Shown here one piece after another: positions 9,478 to 18,697 of a DNA stretch of 64,000 nt. Source of the stretch: Candidatus Rifleibacteriota bacterium (GTDB lineage: Bacteria > Muiribacteriota > Ozemobacteria > Ozemobacterales > Ozemobacteraceae); assembly GCA_012517355.1 (NCBI GenBank), contig JAAYVD010000081.1, positions 1-64,000 on the forward strand. The letters run 5' to 3'. The translations under genes and the position numbers were made by a program. The notes beneath the pieces were generated by a model. That model was not told the DNA's origin and did no database searches. It saw only the letters and a list, made by a program, of their open reading frames with translations. Position 1 is the stretch's first letter; the number at the start of each line of letters is the position of its first letter.

Positions 9478-10890
9478 ATGATGAACACTAGCAAAAATGC
9501 GGTCCTGCTGGCAACCCTGGCCGTGTTGCCGTTCCTCGTCGGCTGCTTTGGCACCGTCGGCGGTAGCAATCCCATGGCGGCGGCTCCCACCGCCCTGGAG
9601 GACGGGGTCGTCATGGCCGAAAGCGAGGCTGCGGAACTCCTGGCCTGCAAGGTGCTGGGAAAGACCTCCACCAATTCCTCCGGCTCCTCTTCGAAGCGGT
9701 TCTCGTATGCCCAGCCCCCGCATTCCATCGTCCATGCCGTCTCCAAGAAGTTCGCGCACCTGTGTGGCGCCCTGAAGGTCCGGTTCACCGGTTCCAATGC
9801 GGAGAACATCTTCCTGACCCTCGAGGATATGAAAATCCGCGGCTCGACCGGGCGCGCCTGGTCCGTCCCCCTCCCTCCCACCGAAATCGATCTCAAGGCT
9901 GCCAGCACCTTGTCCCAGCTCCTGGCCGACCTGGAACTCCCCTCCGGGACCTATACCTACCTGGAATTCAAGGTGAAAACCGCCCGCGTCGTCTTCTCCG
10001 GCAAGTCCTATCCCCTCAAGGTTCCCTCCAACCGTATCCGGTTCCTCGGCAAGTTCTCCATCCAGGATGGCTACGATACCGTGTTGACCATCAAGTTCTT
10101 CCACAAACTGTTGGAAGTGAGAGGTTGGCGTTGGCATGAGAAGACCTACGTCCTCACCCCGATCGTCCGGATTTCCTCCACCCTCGTTCCCCGGGTCGCT
10201 GCAGTGACCACGGGTGACCTCTCCGGATCCGTTCTCGACTATGTGAAGAAGACCCCTCTGGCGGGCGTCCAGGTCGTGTTGGGCCAGAAGACCGCCACCA
10301 CCGGTGCCGACGGGACCTTCAGTTTCACCGAACTGGCGACCGGAACCCATTCCCTCTCCCTCACCCATCCCGATTACCTGGACAAGTCCTTCGAGGTGGA
10401 AGTGGTCGCTGGCCAGGAGGCCACCGTGGTCGCCGAGATGAACCCCGCCGTGATCACGAGCTCGGTCGCCAACACCGGTTGGTTCTCGCTCCGGTATCCT
10501 CTGGCGGATGCCCAGGGTCAGTATGGGGAGGTCGCCCTGGAAACCCCGGTGAGCATCGACTTCGTCAGTCTCGCCTTCACCAAGGTCACCCTGGCCTTCG
10601 ACAGTGATTACCACTCCGCCGGGGCCGGCCGGTTCAACACCTACCTCAGCTCCTCCCAGCAGGTCCAGATCATCACCAACCTCGGCGGCTGGTGGGTCGG
10701 CAACAACGCCCTCCTGGGCAGCCTCCTCGGCGAATTCTACGCCACCAACCCCACGCCCTCCCACTACGAGGTCGACGTGACCGAATACGTCCGGAGCAAC
10801 CCCAGCACGATGTACTACATGGCGGCCCGCAACCTCGCTGTGGCCGACATCCGGTTGTCCAACATCCAGATGACCATCAACTACCGGTAA
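9478..10890 (+). CDS. Lipoprotein with DUF4382-like and carboxypeptidase-regulatory-like domains
   Basis: A 470-residue lipoprotein. The start is the ATG at 9478 after a GGGGAGGGCGAG ribosome-binding site. LLATLAVLPFLVGC gives a clear lipobox with Cys near residue 22. Residues of about 95-235 resemble DUF4382: secondary-structure-rich text that speaks of a fixed vector of potential and ends in a DTVLTIKFFHKL strand. Residues of about 240-325 (GSVLDYVKKTPLAGVQVVLG, TGADGTFSFTELATGTHSLSLTHPDY) are a carboxypeptidase-regulatory-like beta-sandwich. The C-terminal 140 residues end in YEVDVTEYVRSNP and could be a further beta-sandwich. It is divergent from the giant Ig-like protein, so both may be surface components. 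Confidence 0.85.
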   Translation: MMNTSKNAVLLATLAVLPFLVGCFGTVGGSNPMAAAPTALEDGVVMAESEAAELLACKVLGKTSTNSSGSSSKRFSYAQPPHSIVHAVSKKFAHLCGALKVRFTGSNAENIFLTLEDMKIRGSTGRAWSVPLPPTEIDLKAASTLSQLLADLELPSGTYTYLEFKVKTARVVFSGKSYPLKVPSNRIRFLGKFSIQDGYDTVLTIKFFHKLLEVRGWRWHEKTYVLTPIVRISSTLVPRVAAVTTGDLSGSVLDYVKKTPLAGVQVVLGQKTATTGADGTFSFTELATGTHSLSLTHPDYLDKSFEVEVVAGQEATVVAEMNPAVITSSVANTGWFSLRYPLADAQGQYGEVALETPVSIDFVSLAFTKVTLAFDSDYHSAGAGRFNTYLSSSQQVQIITNLGGWWVGNNALLGSLLGEFYATNPTPSHYEVDVTEYVRSNPSTMYYMAARNLAVADIRLSNIQMTINYR

Positions 10891-10939
10891 ACGGGTTCTC
10901 TGACCTGGTTTCCAGGTCCTAAACATCCCAATTGCTTTC

Positions 10940-10961
10940 CCCGGCAGGTGCCGGGTTTTTT
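10940..10961 (+). terminator. Intrinsic terminator after the lipoprotein gene
   Basis: CCCGGC, loop AGGT, GCCGGG, then six T. It lies 50 bases past the lipoprotein stop and just beyond the 3' end of mraY on the opposite strand. The T-run is only on the plus-strand side. Confidence 0.85.
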
Positions 10962-10970
10962 GTTGTACGC

Positions 10971-12068
10971 CTACCCCAGGAGAAGGCGGCCGGCGAACAG
11001 GCCCAGACCCGCCAGCGCCAGGGCCGCGCCGACGATCCAGAACCGGGTCACCACCTTCTCCTCCGCCCACCCGCACAGCTCGAAGTGATGGTGGATGGGG
11101 CTCATGCGGAAGATGCGCTGGCCCTTCGTCCATTTGAAATAGGACACCTGCATGACCACCGACAGGGCCTCGACGACGAAGAGGCCGCCGATGACCACCG
11201 CGAGCAGCTCGGTGCGCGTGCAGACGGCCAGCGCCGCCACCGCGCCCCCCAGGCCCATCGAGCCGGTGTCGCCCATGAACACCTGCGCCGGGTGGGCATT
11301 GTACCAGAGGAACCCGAGGCACCCCCCGAAGAGGGCGGCGCCCATGGCCGCCAGTTCCCCCGCTCCGGGAATGTACGCCACACCGGCAGCCCGCGACAGG
11401 ACCGCCTGTCCGGTCACGACGGCGATGATGGCGAAGGGAACCAGGCTGATGGCCACCGACCCGGCGGCCAGGCCGTCCAGGCCGTCGTTGAGGTTGACCG
11501 CGTTGGTGAAGGCGACGACCACGAACGTGATGAAGGGAAGATACAGGATCCCCAGGTCGAGGAACCCCCACCGCGGCACCTGGATGAAGCTGTTGGCCAG
11601 CAGCAGGGTTCCCCCGCCCTGGGCCGCGGGAAGGGGCAGTTCCGACGGGACCCCCGGGAAGTAGCGCAACCCCACCGCGGCCACCAGCCCGCAGACGATC
11701 TGCCCGGCCAGCTTCTGGCGCGGGGTCAGGCCGAGCGAGCGGGCCTTGATGACCTTGGTGAGGTCGTCCATCATGCCCAGGCCGGCCATGCCGAGGCAGA
11801 GCACCAGGCCCAGGCACACGTACAGGTTGAGGCCGGCGAACAGCAGGGTGGCCAGCACCGCCGGCGCCAGGAAGATCACCCCGCCCATGGTGGGAATCCC
11901 GGCCTTCTTGCGGTGTTCCTGCACCCCCTCCTCCCGGATCGTCTGGCCGATCTGCCGCTCCTTCAGGGCGTCGATGACGCGGGGGCCGATGATCAGCGCC
12001 AGGACGAAGGAGGTGACCGCGGAAAGGACGATTCGGACCGCCAGGGCGGGGAAGAGGGAACTGAGCAT
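10971..12068 (-). CDS. mraY: Phospho-N-acetylmuramoyl-pentapeptide transferase MraY
   Basis: A 365-residue polytopic membrane enzyme that transfers phospho-MurNAc-pentapeptide to undecaprenyl phosphate to make lipid I. Family signatures are GIPTMGGVIFL, MDDLTKV with the paired Asp, NLNDGLDGLA, FMGDTGSMGLGG and the cytoplasmic SPIHHHFEL loop. The ATG at 12068 has AGGAGG directly upstream; a longer in-frame extension lacks family similarity. It is the last gene of the leftward wall cluster, 20 bases after murF. murD, ftsW and murG do not follow, so the cluster is cut short here. Confidence 0.97.
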   Translation of the reverse strand: MLSSLFPALAVRIVLSAVTSFVLALIIGPRVIDALKERQIGQTIREEGVQEHRKKAGIPTMGGVIFLAPAVLATLLFAGLNLYVCLGLVLCLGMAGLGMMDDLTKVIKARSLGLTPRQKLAGQIVCGLVAAVGLRYFPGVPSELPLPAAQGGGTLLLANSFIQVPRWGFLDLGILYLPFITFVVVAFTNAVNLNDGLDGLAAGSVAISLVPFAIIAVVTGQAVLSRAAGVAYIPGAGELAAMGAALFGGCLGFLWYNAHPAQVFMGDTGSMGLGGAVAALAVCTRTELLAVVIGGLFVVEALSVVMQVSYFKWTKGQRIFRMSPIHHHFELCGWAEEKVVTRFWIVGAALALAGLGLFAGRLLLG

Positions 12069-12088
12069 GGAGCCTCCTGGGCCGGATG

Positions 12089-13480
12089 TCAGTGCAGGTC
12101 GAGCGGAAGGGTCGGGAAGACCACCCGGGAGATGGCTTCGAAGTGCATCCCGCGGCTGGCTTTCAACAGGACGATGCTGCCGGGGGCCAGCAGGCCGGGA
12201 AGCAGTTTCGCCGCCGCGCCGGTGTCGGGGCAATGGTGGACGGCCGTGGCGGCCATTCCCCCGGCCATCGCCCCCTCGGCGAGGAAGCGGGCGTCGGTGC
12301 CGACCGCGACCAGTCCGTCGAGGCCCGCCCGGGCCACGGCTTCCCCCACCTGCCGGTGGAAGGCGGCCGACTGGTCTCCCAGTTCCTTCATGTCACCGAG
12401 GACGGCGAGGCGACGGCCGGGGCAGCCGCGCAGGAACTCCACCGCCTCGAGCATGGAGGCGGGGTTGGCGTTGTAGCAGTCGAGGATGACCCGCACCCCG
12501 CCCACCTCGTGCGATTCCATGCGGGCCCCCACCGGCTGGAAGGAGGCGAGCCGCTGCAAGCCGGTGGCGAGCGGGTGGCCGCGGGCGGCGAACATGGCCA
12601 GGGCGGCCAGGGCGTTCATGGCGTTGTGGCGGCCCAGCAGGCCCAGGGTGAGACGGCCCTCCCGGCCCTGCCAGGACACGCGGCAGGTGGTGCCGGCCGG
12701 GCCGGTCTCCAGGTCGTCGCCCCGCAGGTCGCAGCCGGGGCCGAACCCGAAGGTGACGAGGAGGGCTTTGGTGGCCTGCCGGAACACCGGCAGGAACGGG
12801 CTCTCCCCGTCGACGACGGCGAAGGAGCGGTCGGGGAGGCCCTCGAGGATCTCGGCCTTGGCCCGGGCGATGTTTTCCAGGCTGCCGAGGTTGCCGATGT
12901 GGGCCGGGCCGACGTTGGTGACGAGGGCGGCGTCGGGGCGGGCGATGCCGGCCAGGAAGCGGATCTCGCCGGCGTGGTTCATGCCCATCTCGATGATGGC
13001 GGTGCGCGCGGTGGCCGGCAGCCGCACCAGGTTGAGGGGCAGGCCGATGTGGTTGTTGAGGTTGCCTGGCGTGGCCCAGGTTTCCGACTCGCCGGCGAAC
13101 AGGTGGCGGAGCATCTCCTTGGTCGTCGTCTTGCCGTTGCTGCCGGTCACCCCCAGGAAGAAGGCCGGGTGCCGGGCGCGCTGGAAGCGGGCCAGGTCCT
13201 GCAGGGCGGCCAGCGGGTCGGCCACCTCGAGGCAGCCGCAGGTCGCCGAAGCCAGGGCCTCGGCCGGGAAGCGGCTGCCGATCAGGGTTCCGGCCTGCTT
13301 CTGGAGGGCCTGGGGCAGGAACTCGTGGCCGTCGAACCGTTCCCCGGTGATGGCGAAGAACGCCTCGCCGGGCGCGAGCGTGCGGGTGTCGATGGAAAAA
13401 CCGGCGGGGTCGCGGCGGACGGCGTTGCGCCAGGTGCCGCGGGTGCCCATCTCCAGGTCGCGGGCGGTCCAGTCAGGCAT
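12089..13480 (-). CDS. murF: UDP-MurNAc-tripeptide:D-Ala-D-Ala ligase MurF
   Basis: A 463-residue cytoplasmic Mur ligase that adds D-Ala-D-Ala to the UDP-MurNAc tripeptide using ATP. The P-loop GVTGSNGKTTTKEM, the central NHAGEIRFLAGIARPDAALVTNVGPAH region and the C-terminal DCYNANPASM motif are all present, and the length is normal. Its ATG overlaps the end of murE by 8 bases, indicating translational coupling. Confidence 0.96.
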   Translation of the reverse strand: MPDWTARDLEMGTRGTWRNAVRRDPAGFSIDTRTLAPGEAFFAITGERFDGHEFLPQALQKQAGTLIGSRFPAEALASATCGCLEVADPLAALQDLARFQRARHPAFFLGVTGSNGKTTTKEMLRHLFAGESETWATPGNLNNHIGLPLNLVRLPATARTAIIEMGMNHAGEIRFLAGIARPDAALVTNVGPAHIGNLGSLENIARAKAEILEGLPDRSFAVVDGESPFLPVFRQATKALLVTFGFGPGCDLRGDDLETGPAGTTCRVSWQGREGRLTLGLLGRHNAMNALAALAMFAARGHPLATGLQRLASFQPVGARMESHEVGGVRVILDCYNANPASMLEAVEFLRGCPGRRLAVLGDMKELGDQSAAFHRQVGEAVARAGLDGLVAVGTDARFLAEGAMAGGMAATAVHHCPDTGAAAKLLPGLLAPGSIVLLKASRGMHFEAISRVVFPTLPLDLH

Positions 13481-14960
13481 GGGTGGCGGCCTCCAGGCAG
13501 TGGCGGGCGACCTCGCGGTCGTCGAAGGGGACGGTGCGGTCGGCGAAGGTCTGGCCGGTCTCGTGCCCCTTGCCGGCGATCAGGACGAGGTCGCCGGGCC
13601 GGGCCAGGGAGAGGGCCAGTTCGATCGCCTTGTGGCGGTCGGGCTCGACGTGGACGGCGCCCTTGTCGGCGGCGGGAACGGCGGCGATGCCGGCGACGAT
13701 CTGGGCGATGATGTCTTCCGGCTGTTCCTGGCGGGGGTTGTCGGAGGTGACCACCGTCACGTCGGACAGGGTGGCGGCCAGTCGTCCCATCACCGGGCGC
13801 TTCTCGTGCGAGCGGTTGCCGCCGCAGCCGAAGACCGTGATCAGCCGGCAGCGGGCCATCGGCCGGGCGGCCCGCAGCACGTTCTCGAGGGCGGCGGGGG
13901 AATGGGCGTAATCGACGATCACGGTCAGGTCGCGGGTGTTGGGGATCGACTCGAATCGGCCGGGGACGGTTCCCACGGCGGCCAGGCCGGCGGCGACCGC
14001 CGTCCAGTCCGCGCCCACGGCGTGGCCGAGGGCGGCCGCCATCAGGGCGTTGGCCACGTTGAACCCGCCGACGAGGGGGAGCTCGAGCGGCACACGCTGG
14101 CCGAGGGCGACGAGGTCGAACGCCTGGCCGGTGGCGGTGCGGGTCAGCCGCGCCGCATGGAAATCGGCGCGGGTGTCGGTCAGGCTGAGGGTCTGGAACC
14201 GGACCCCGGCATGCCGGCAGTCCTCGACGAGGCGACGGCCGTACTCGTCGTCGACGGCGATGATGGCGGGCCGGCCCCGGGGCAGCAGGTCGAGGAACAG
14301 GCGCCGTTTCGCCTGGAAGTAGTCCTCCATGGTCGGGTGGAACTCGGTGTGTTCGAGCGAGAGGTTGGAGAACCCGGCGGCGGCGAAGGTCAGATCCTCG
14401 ACGCGCCAGGTCTTCAGGGCGTGCGAGCTGACCTCCATGACCCCGGCGGTGACGCCCTTGTCGAGCGCCGCGGCCATCAGCGAGACCAGTTCCAGGCTTT
14501 CGGGGGTGGTGTTGCGGGCGGGCAGGCGGGAGAAGCCGAGGTCGTATTCGACGGTGCCGAACCGGAAGGCGGTGCCGAACTTCCGCGCCAGGATGGCCTG
14601 GACGAGGTAGGTGGTGGTCGTCTTGCCCTTGGTGCCGGTGATTCCCACCAGGGTGAGGCGCGAACTGGGGTCCCCGTGGAAGGCCCGGGCGATCTCGGAC
14701 AGGGCCTGGCGGGCGTCGGGCACCCGGATGGCGGGTACCGTCAGGCCGGCCAGGTCGCCCTGGGTGACCACCGCGGCCGCGCCCCGGCCGACGGCGTCGG
14801 CCAGGAAGGCGGCGCCGTCGTGGGTCTGGCCGGGCATGGCGACGAACAGGCAGCCGGGGCCCGCCTGGCGCGAGTCGTAAACCACGCTCTGGATCGGGGT
14901 GTCCTGGTTGCCGATGGTGGCGAGCACGGAACGCGGGTGGAGGTGGCGGAGGGAAGGCAT
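13473..14960 (-). CDS. murE: UDP-MurNAc-L-Ala-D-Glu:meso-diaminopimelate ligase MurE
   Basis: About 495 residues. It adds the third amino acid of the wall peptide in the cytoplasm. GITGTKGKTTTTYL is the ATP-binding loop. DNPRQEQPEDI matches the DNPR signature of diaminopimelate-adding MurE, so a meso-DAP wall is inferred. I chose the ATG at 14960 (MPSLRHL); a TTG four codons upstream at 14972 is possible, but neither has a strong ribosome-binding site. It overlaps murF by 8 bases and lies 75 bases after ftsI. Confidence 0.95.
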   Translation of the reverse strand: MPSLRHLHPRSVLATIGNQDTPIQSVVYDSRQAGPGCLFVAMPGQTHDGAAFLADAVGRGAAAVVTQGDLAGLTVPAIRVPDARQALSEIARAFHGDPSSRLTLVGITGTKGKTTTTYLVQAILARKFGTAFRFGTVEYDLGFSRLPARNTTPESLELVSLMAAALDKGVTAGVMEVSSHALKTWRVEDLTFAAAGFSNLSLEHTEFHPTMEDYFQAKRRLFLDLLPRGRPAIIAVDDEYGRRLVEDCRHAGVRFQTLSLTDTRADFHAARLTRTATGQAFDLVALGQRVPLELPLVGGFNVANALMAAALGHAVGADWTAVAAGLAAVGTVPGRFESIPNTRDLTVIVDYAHSPAALENVLRAARPMARCRLITVFGCGGNRSHEKRPVMGRLAATLSDVTVVTSDNPRQEQPEDIIAQIVAGIAAVPAADKGAVHVEPDRHKAIELALSLARPGDLVLIAGKGHETGQTFADRTVPFDDREVARHCLEAATHA

Positions 14961-15035
14961 CGGTTCATCCAAGGAAGGTGGAATGGCCGCCCGGACGGGA
15001 AGCCGGGGGGGGCGAAAAGCGCGGTGGGGGCCGGG

Positions 15036-17177
15036 TCATGGGATGGTGCCGGTGGGCTGGGGGGAGAACCGGATCACCAGGTGGTCGCAACCGGCCAGGG
15101 GGGTGCCGGGGGGGGGCGTCTGGCCGATCGCCAGGCCGCTTCCCTCGAACTGGCCTTTCAGGCCGAGGCGTTTCAGGCCGGCGGCCACGTCGCGCAGGGT
15201 CATGCCCCGGAAATCGGGAAGGGTCGGCCCGGCGGCGGCCGGGGGGCCGTTCCAGGCGGGGGCGACCGGCCCGGAGGCCGGGGTGGATCCGGTGGGGGTT
15301 GCGGAGCTGGCGGGGCGGGCCCCGGGCGCCGGGGCGACGGCAGACGGGGTCGGGGTCGGCGTGTCGGCGGCGTTGGCGACGGGGAGGGCGGAAGCGGCCA
15401 CCAGGTTGAGGAACGAGACCTCGCGGGCGGGGCTTCCCGTCTCACCCGAGGCCGCCATGGCCGCCGGTCCCTGGCCGGAGTGCTTGTCGGGCGGAACCTT
15501 GAGATACTTGAGGATCCGGTCGAGGATGCGGGCGAAATAGGGGGCGGCGACCTTGCCCCCGAACAGGGTGCGGTCGTCGCCCCTGGGTTCGTTGGCGGCC
15601 ACGAACAGCACGATGCGGGGTTCGTTCACCGGGGCCAGGCCGATGAAGGAGGTGTTGACCTTGTCCCAGAAATACCCTCCCTTGGGGTTGGCCTTCTGGG
15701 CGGTGCTGGTCTTGCCGCCCACGGTGTACTCCTGGAGGGCGGCCAGGCTGCCGGTGCCGCCCTCGACCACGCCCATCAGCATGCGGCGCAGGCGGTAGGC
15801 GACGGCGGGCGGGAAGACCCGGCGGATGGGCTGGGGCTGGGGTTCGTCCTTGATGTCGCCGGCGTGCGAGACGAGCTTCTTGACCAGGCGGGGCTGCATC
15901 AGCCAGCCGCCGTTGGCGATGGCGGAGTAGGCGCGGGCCAGCTGCAACCCGGTGACGGCGATTTCCTGGCCGATGCACAGCGAGGCGGCCGAGAACCCCG
16001 ACCACCTCGAGGGGGGCAGGAAGATGCCGGAACTTTCGGCCGGCACCTCGAGGCCGGTGGGTTCGCCGAACCCGAGGTTCTTGTACATCCGGTACAGGTC
16101 CTGGGGTTCGATCATCTGCGACAACTGGACCATCGTCGCGTTGCAGGATTCGGCGATGGCCTTGTCCATGTCGACCAGGCCGTGGGCCCCGTGGCACTTG
16201 ACGCGGCGGGTCCCGATCTCGCCGAAGCCACGGCAGTAGAAACGGGTGTCGCTGCGGACCTTCCCTTCCATCAGGGCGACCGCGGTGGGGAAGATCTTCA
16301 TGCAGGAACCCGGCTCGAAGATATCGACGGCGGGGCGGTTGCGGTGACTGTCGGGGGGCGATTCCGCGAACTGGTTCAGGTCGTAGGTGGGCAGGCAGGC
16401 CAGGCCCAGGATCTCGCCGGTGGCGGGGTCCATGGCGATCGCGGTGGCGTCGATCGGCTGGTATTTCTCGACCATCGCCGCCAGCTCGGTCTCGAGGATG
16501 TGCTGGATGAAGGAATCGATGGTCAGGACCATGTTGTTGCCCCCCATCGGCGGCTGCACGATGCGCATGCGGGCGGGCCCGTCCTCGCCGTAGCTGACGT
16601 CCTCCTGGACCGCGAGGCCGGCGTAGCCGCGCAGGGTCTTGTCGAAGGACAGTTCCAACCCCTCCAGGCCGTGGCCGTCGGTGCCGCAGAACCCGATCAG
16701 GTTGGCGGCCAGCGAGTTCTGGGGGTAGAACCGGCGATAGTTCTCCTCGAGGCTGACCCCGGGGAGGTTGAGGGCCATGACCTTCTGGGCCAGGCCCCGT
16801 TCCAGCTTCTGGATGATGGGGATGTAGCCCTTGCGATTGGCGACCTTCTCCAGGATCTGCGCCCGGGACATGGGCAGCACCGTGGACAGCAGGTTGGCGG
16901 TCTCGCCCATGTTCTTCACCTCGCGGGTGAACACGAAGACCGAGTAGGTTTCCACCGAGATGGCCAGTTCGAGGCCATTGCGGTCGGTGATGGTGCCGCG
17001 CTTCATTTCGAGGGTGCGCTGGGACTGGTGGTTGCGCTCGGAGCGCCGGATCCACTGCTCGTATTGGAAGACCTGCAATTGGACGAGCCGGCCCATGTAG
17101 AGCACGAGGAGGGTGGCCATGGCCCCGAACAGGACCAGGGTGCGGACGGCGCGCGGGCGGAGGACGACGGGTTTCAC
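15036..17177 (-). CDS. ftsI: Septal peptidoglycan transpeptidase FtsI (class B PBP) with PASTA domain
   Basis: 713 residues. It is a bitopic membrane protein that crosslinks septal peptidoglycan. There is one TM segment at about 13-32, a PBP dimer domain (about 55-200) and a transpeptidase domain with Ser291-x-x-Lys294 (EPGSCMK), Ser344-x-Asn346 (ESCNAT) and Lys489-Thr-Ser (GGKTSTAQ). An Ala/Pro/Thr linker of about 80 residues leads to one C-terminal PASTA domain (PDFRGMTLRDVAAGLKRLGL). A PASTA domain here is more usual in SpoVD/Pbp2x-type proteins than in proteobacterial FtsI. The start codon is GTG, overlapping the rsmH stop as GTGA. Confidence 0.95.
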   Translation of the reverse strand: MKPVVLRPRAVRTLVLFGAMATLLVLYMGRLVQLQVFQYEQWIRRSERNHQSQRTLEMKRGTITDRNGLELAISVETYSVFVFTREVKNMGETANLLSTVLPMSRAQILEKVANRKGYIPIIQKLERGLAQKVMALNLPGVSLEENYRRFYPQNSLAANLIGFCGTDGHGLEGLELSFDKTLRGYAGLAVQEDVSYGEDGPARMRIVQPPMGGNNMVLTIDSFIQHILETELAAMVEKYQPIDATAIAMDPATGEILGLACLPTYDLNQFAESPPDSHRNRPAVDIFEPGSCMKIFPTAVALMEGKVRSDTRFYCRGFGEIGTRRVKCHGAHGLVDMDKAIAESCNATMVQLSQMIEPQDLYRMYKNLGFGEPTGLEVPAESSGIFLPPSRWSGFSAASLCIGQEIAVTGLQLARAYSAIANGGWLMQPRLVKKLVSHAGDIKDEPQPQPIRRVFPPAVAYRLRRMLMGVVEGGTGSLAALQEYTVGGKTSTAQKANPKGGYFWDKVNTSFIGLAPVNEPRIVLFVAANEPRGDDRTLFGGKVAAPYFARILDRILKYLKVPPDKHSGQGPAAMAASGETGSPAREVSFLNLVAASALPVANAADTPTPTPSAVAPAPGARPASSATPTGSTPASGPVAPAWNGPPAAAGPTLPDFRGMTLRDVAAGLKRLGLKGQFEGSGLAIGQTPPPGTPLAGCDHLVIRFSPQPTGTIP

Positions 17178-18142
17178 GGCCGGCTTTCTCCCGGGGCGAG
17201 GCGGCGGGCCGCGCGCAGCTTGGCGGAGCGGGCCCGCGGATTGGCGACGATCTCGGCGTCGTCGGCGACGACCGGCTTGCGGGTGAGGATCTCGAGGAGC
17301 GGCCGCTGGCCGCAGGTGCAGACGGGGAACTGCGGGGGACAGCGGCAGCCGCGGGCGGCGGCGGCGAAGGCGGTCTTGACCAGGCGGTCCTCGAGGGAAT
17401 GGAAGGAGATCACCGCGAGGCGGCCGTGGGGCGCCAGGCGTCCGATGGCGGCCGAGAGGGTGGCCTCCAGTTCCCCGAGTTCGTCATTGACGGCGATGCG
17501 CAGGGCCTGGAACACCCGGGTGGCCGGGTGGACCCGGGAGGTGGCGCGCAGGGCGGCGGGGACCGCCCCTTCGACGACGGCGGCCAGGTCGGCGGTGGTG
17601 GCGAAGGGGGCCGACTCGCGGCGGCGGGCGATGGCCCGGGCGATGCGGCGGGAGAACCGTTCCTCGCCCAGTTCCCCGAACAGGCGGACCAGGTCGCCTT
17701 CGGGCCGGGTGTTCACCAGGTCGGCTGCCGTCTCGCCGCCCAGGGAGCGGTCCATGCGCATGTCGAGGGGGCCGGGGCGGGAAAAGGCGAACCCGCGTTC
17801 CGGTTCCCCGAGCTGGTATGAGGAGACGCCCAGGTCGAGGAGGATGCCGTCGACGGTGGAGACGCCCAGCCGGTCGAGAACCTCGGGCAGGCGGGAAAAC
17901 CGCTCGTGGACGAGGGTGATGCGGGGGTCGAGCGGCTCGCGGCGCGACCATTCGAGGATCTCGCCGTCGCGGTCGAGGCCGATGACCTGCCGGATGCCGG
18001 GGTGGCGGGCGAGGAGGGCGCGGGTATGGCCGCCCAGACCGAAGGTGCCATCGACGAAGATCCGGCCGTCGGGAGGAAACCCGTGGGCGAGGAACGGTTC
18101 CACGAGGACCGGGAGATGGCGGGGGTCGGTGGGGACGGTCAT
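17174..18142 (-). CDS. rsmH: 16S rRNA m4C1402 methyltransferase RsmH (MraW)
   Basis: 322 residues. It N4-methylates C1402 of 16S rRNA using S-adenosylmethionine. It starts HLPVLVEPFL and has the SAM-binding region FVDGTFGLGGHTRALL, the conserved GILLDLGVSSYQL and FSRPGPLDMRMD stretches, and AVISFHSLEDRLVK near the end. The ATG at 18142 overlaps the ftsL stop as ATGA with GAGGAA just upstream. It lies downstream of ftsL, the reverse of the usual order. Confidence 0.97.
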   Translation of the reverse strand: MTVPTDPRHLPVLVEPFLAHGFPPDGRIFVDGTFGLGGHTRALLARHPGIRQVIGLDRDGEILEWSRREPLDPRITLVHERFSRLPEVLDRLGVSTVDGILLDLGVSSYQLGEPERGFAFSRPGPLDMRMDRSLGGETAADLVNTRPEGDLVRLFGELGEERFSRRIARAIARRRESAPFATTADLAAVVEGAVPAALRATSRVHPATRVFQALRIAVNDELGELEATLSAAIGRLAPHGRLAVISFHSLEDRLVKTAFAAAARGCRCPPQFPVCTCGQRPLLEILTRKPVVADDAEIVANPRARSAKLRAARRLAPGESRP

Positions 18143-18519
18143 TTCCTCAGGAAGATGTCGGGCATGGGCAGGTAGCACAGTTTCTGGGGCACGACCATGC
18201 CCAGTTCGGAGCGTGCCACCTTCTCGATGCGCGACAGGGACTGGAGTTTCGAGATCTCGGCCCGCAGCACGTCGTTGTTGGTTTCGAGGGATTCGATCGA
18301 CCGGGACATCCCGGCCAGGCGGAACTTGACCTCGACCATCTTGGTCGACTGCCAGACGTAGACGGTGAACATCATGCTCAGCAGCAGGATGGCGGTCAGA
18401 TACAGGCGGACGAGGCGCCGACGGTTGGCGGTCTGGCTGCCGGGGCCCTCGGGGCGGGCGGGGTGCCGGGGCGGCGGCTCGCGCGGGGTGGCGAACTCGA
18501 GATTCCGGGGGCGTCGCAT
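18139..18519 (-). CDS. ftsL: Cell-division protein FtsL
   Basis: About 126 residues. This is a bitopic divisome protein that works with FtsB/DivIC. A basic, Pro-rich cytoplasmic tail leads to one TM segment (LVRLYLTAILLLSMMFTVYVW, about 36-56). An extracytoplasmic coiled coil follows (ESLETNNDVLRAEISKLQSLSRIEKVAR), then the typical SELGMVVP. I prefer the ATG at 18519; a TTG at 18528 is closer to AAGGAAG and is possible. It is the first gene of the cluster, upstream of rsmH. No mraZ was found before it. Confidence 0.88.
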   Translation of the reverse strand: MRRPRNLEFATPREPPPRHPARPEGPGSQTANRRRLVRLYLTAILLLSMMFTVYVWQSTKMVEVKFRLAGMSRSIESLETNNDVLRAEISKLQSLSRIEKVARSELGMVVPQKLCYLPMPDIFLRK

Positions 18520-18653
18520 GGGACTCAACCGCTTCCTTTTCCTTCCACCGTGGATTCTGAACCAGGAATGGTATCGGCTGCCGGCCGGGTTTTGTTGAGG
18601 ACTTTTCGGCGGACCCCTCCGCCGTACGAGAGGAAAACCCGCGGTACATGCGA

Positions 18654-18679
18654 GGGGAGAAACCCGCAGGTTTCTCCCC
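18654..18679 (-). terminator. Strong hairpin after the C11 peptidase gene
   Basis: GGGGAGAAACC, loop CGCA, GGTTTCTCCCC: an 11-bp perfect stem, 19 bases past the peptidase stop and upstream of ftsL. No immediate T-run follows on the minus strand, so it may terminate weakly or protect RNA ends. A second 6-bp hairpin (GGCGGA/TCCGCC) lies at 18608-18623. Confidence 0.5.
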
Positions 18680-18697
18680 TGATGGACCCCGGTCGGG

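Noticed and set aside
3335-9481. Plus-strand open frame of 2048 codons
   Set aside because: It is antisense to the giant surface-protein gene. The product is Gly/Arg/Gln/Asp-rich with no signal peptide or domain, a common mirror of G+C-rich third positions.
12486-18329. Plus-strand open frame of 1947 codons across the wall cluster
   Set aside because: It is antisense to ftsI, murE, murF and rsmH, which are certain. Composition is typical of a shadow frame.
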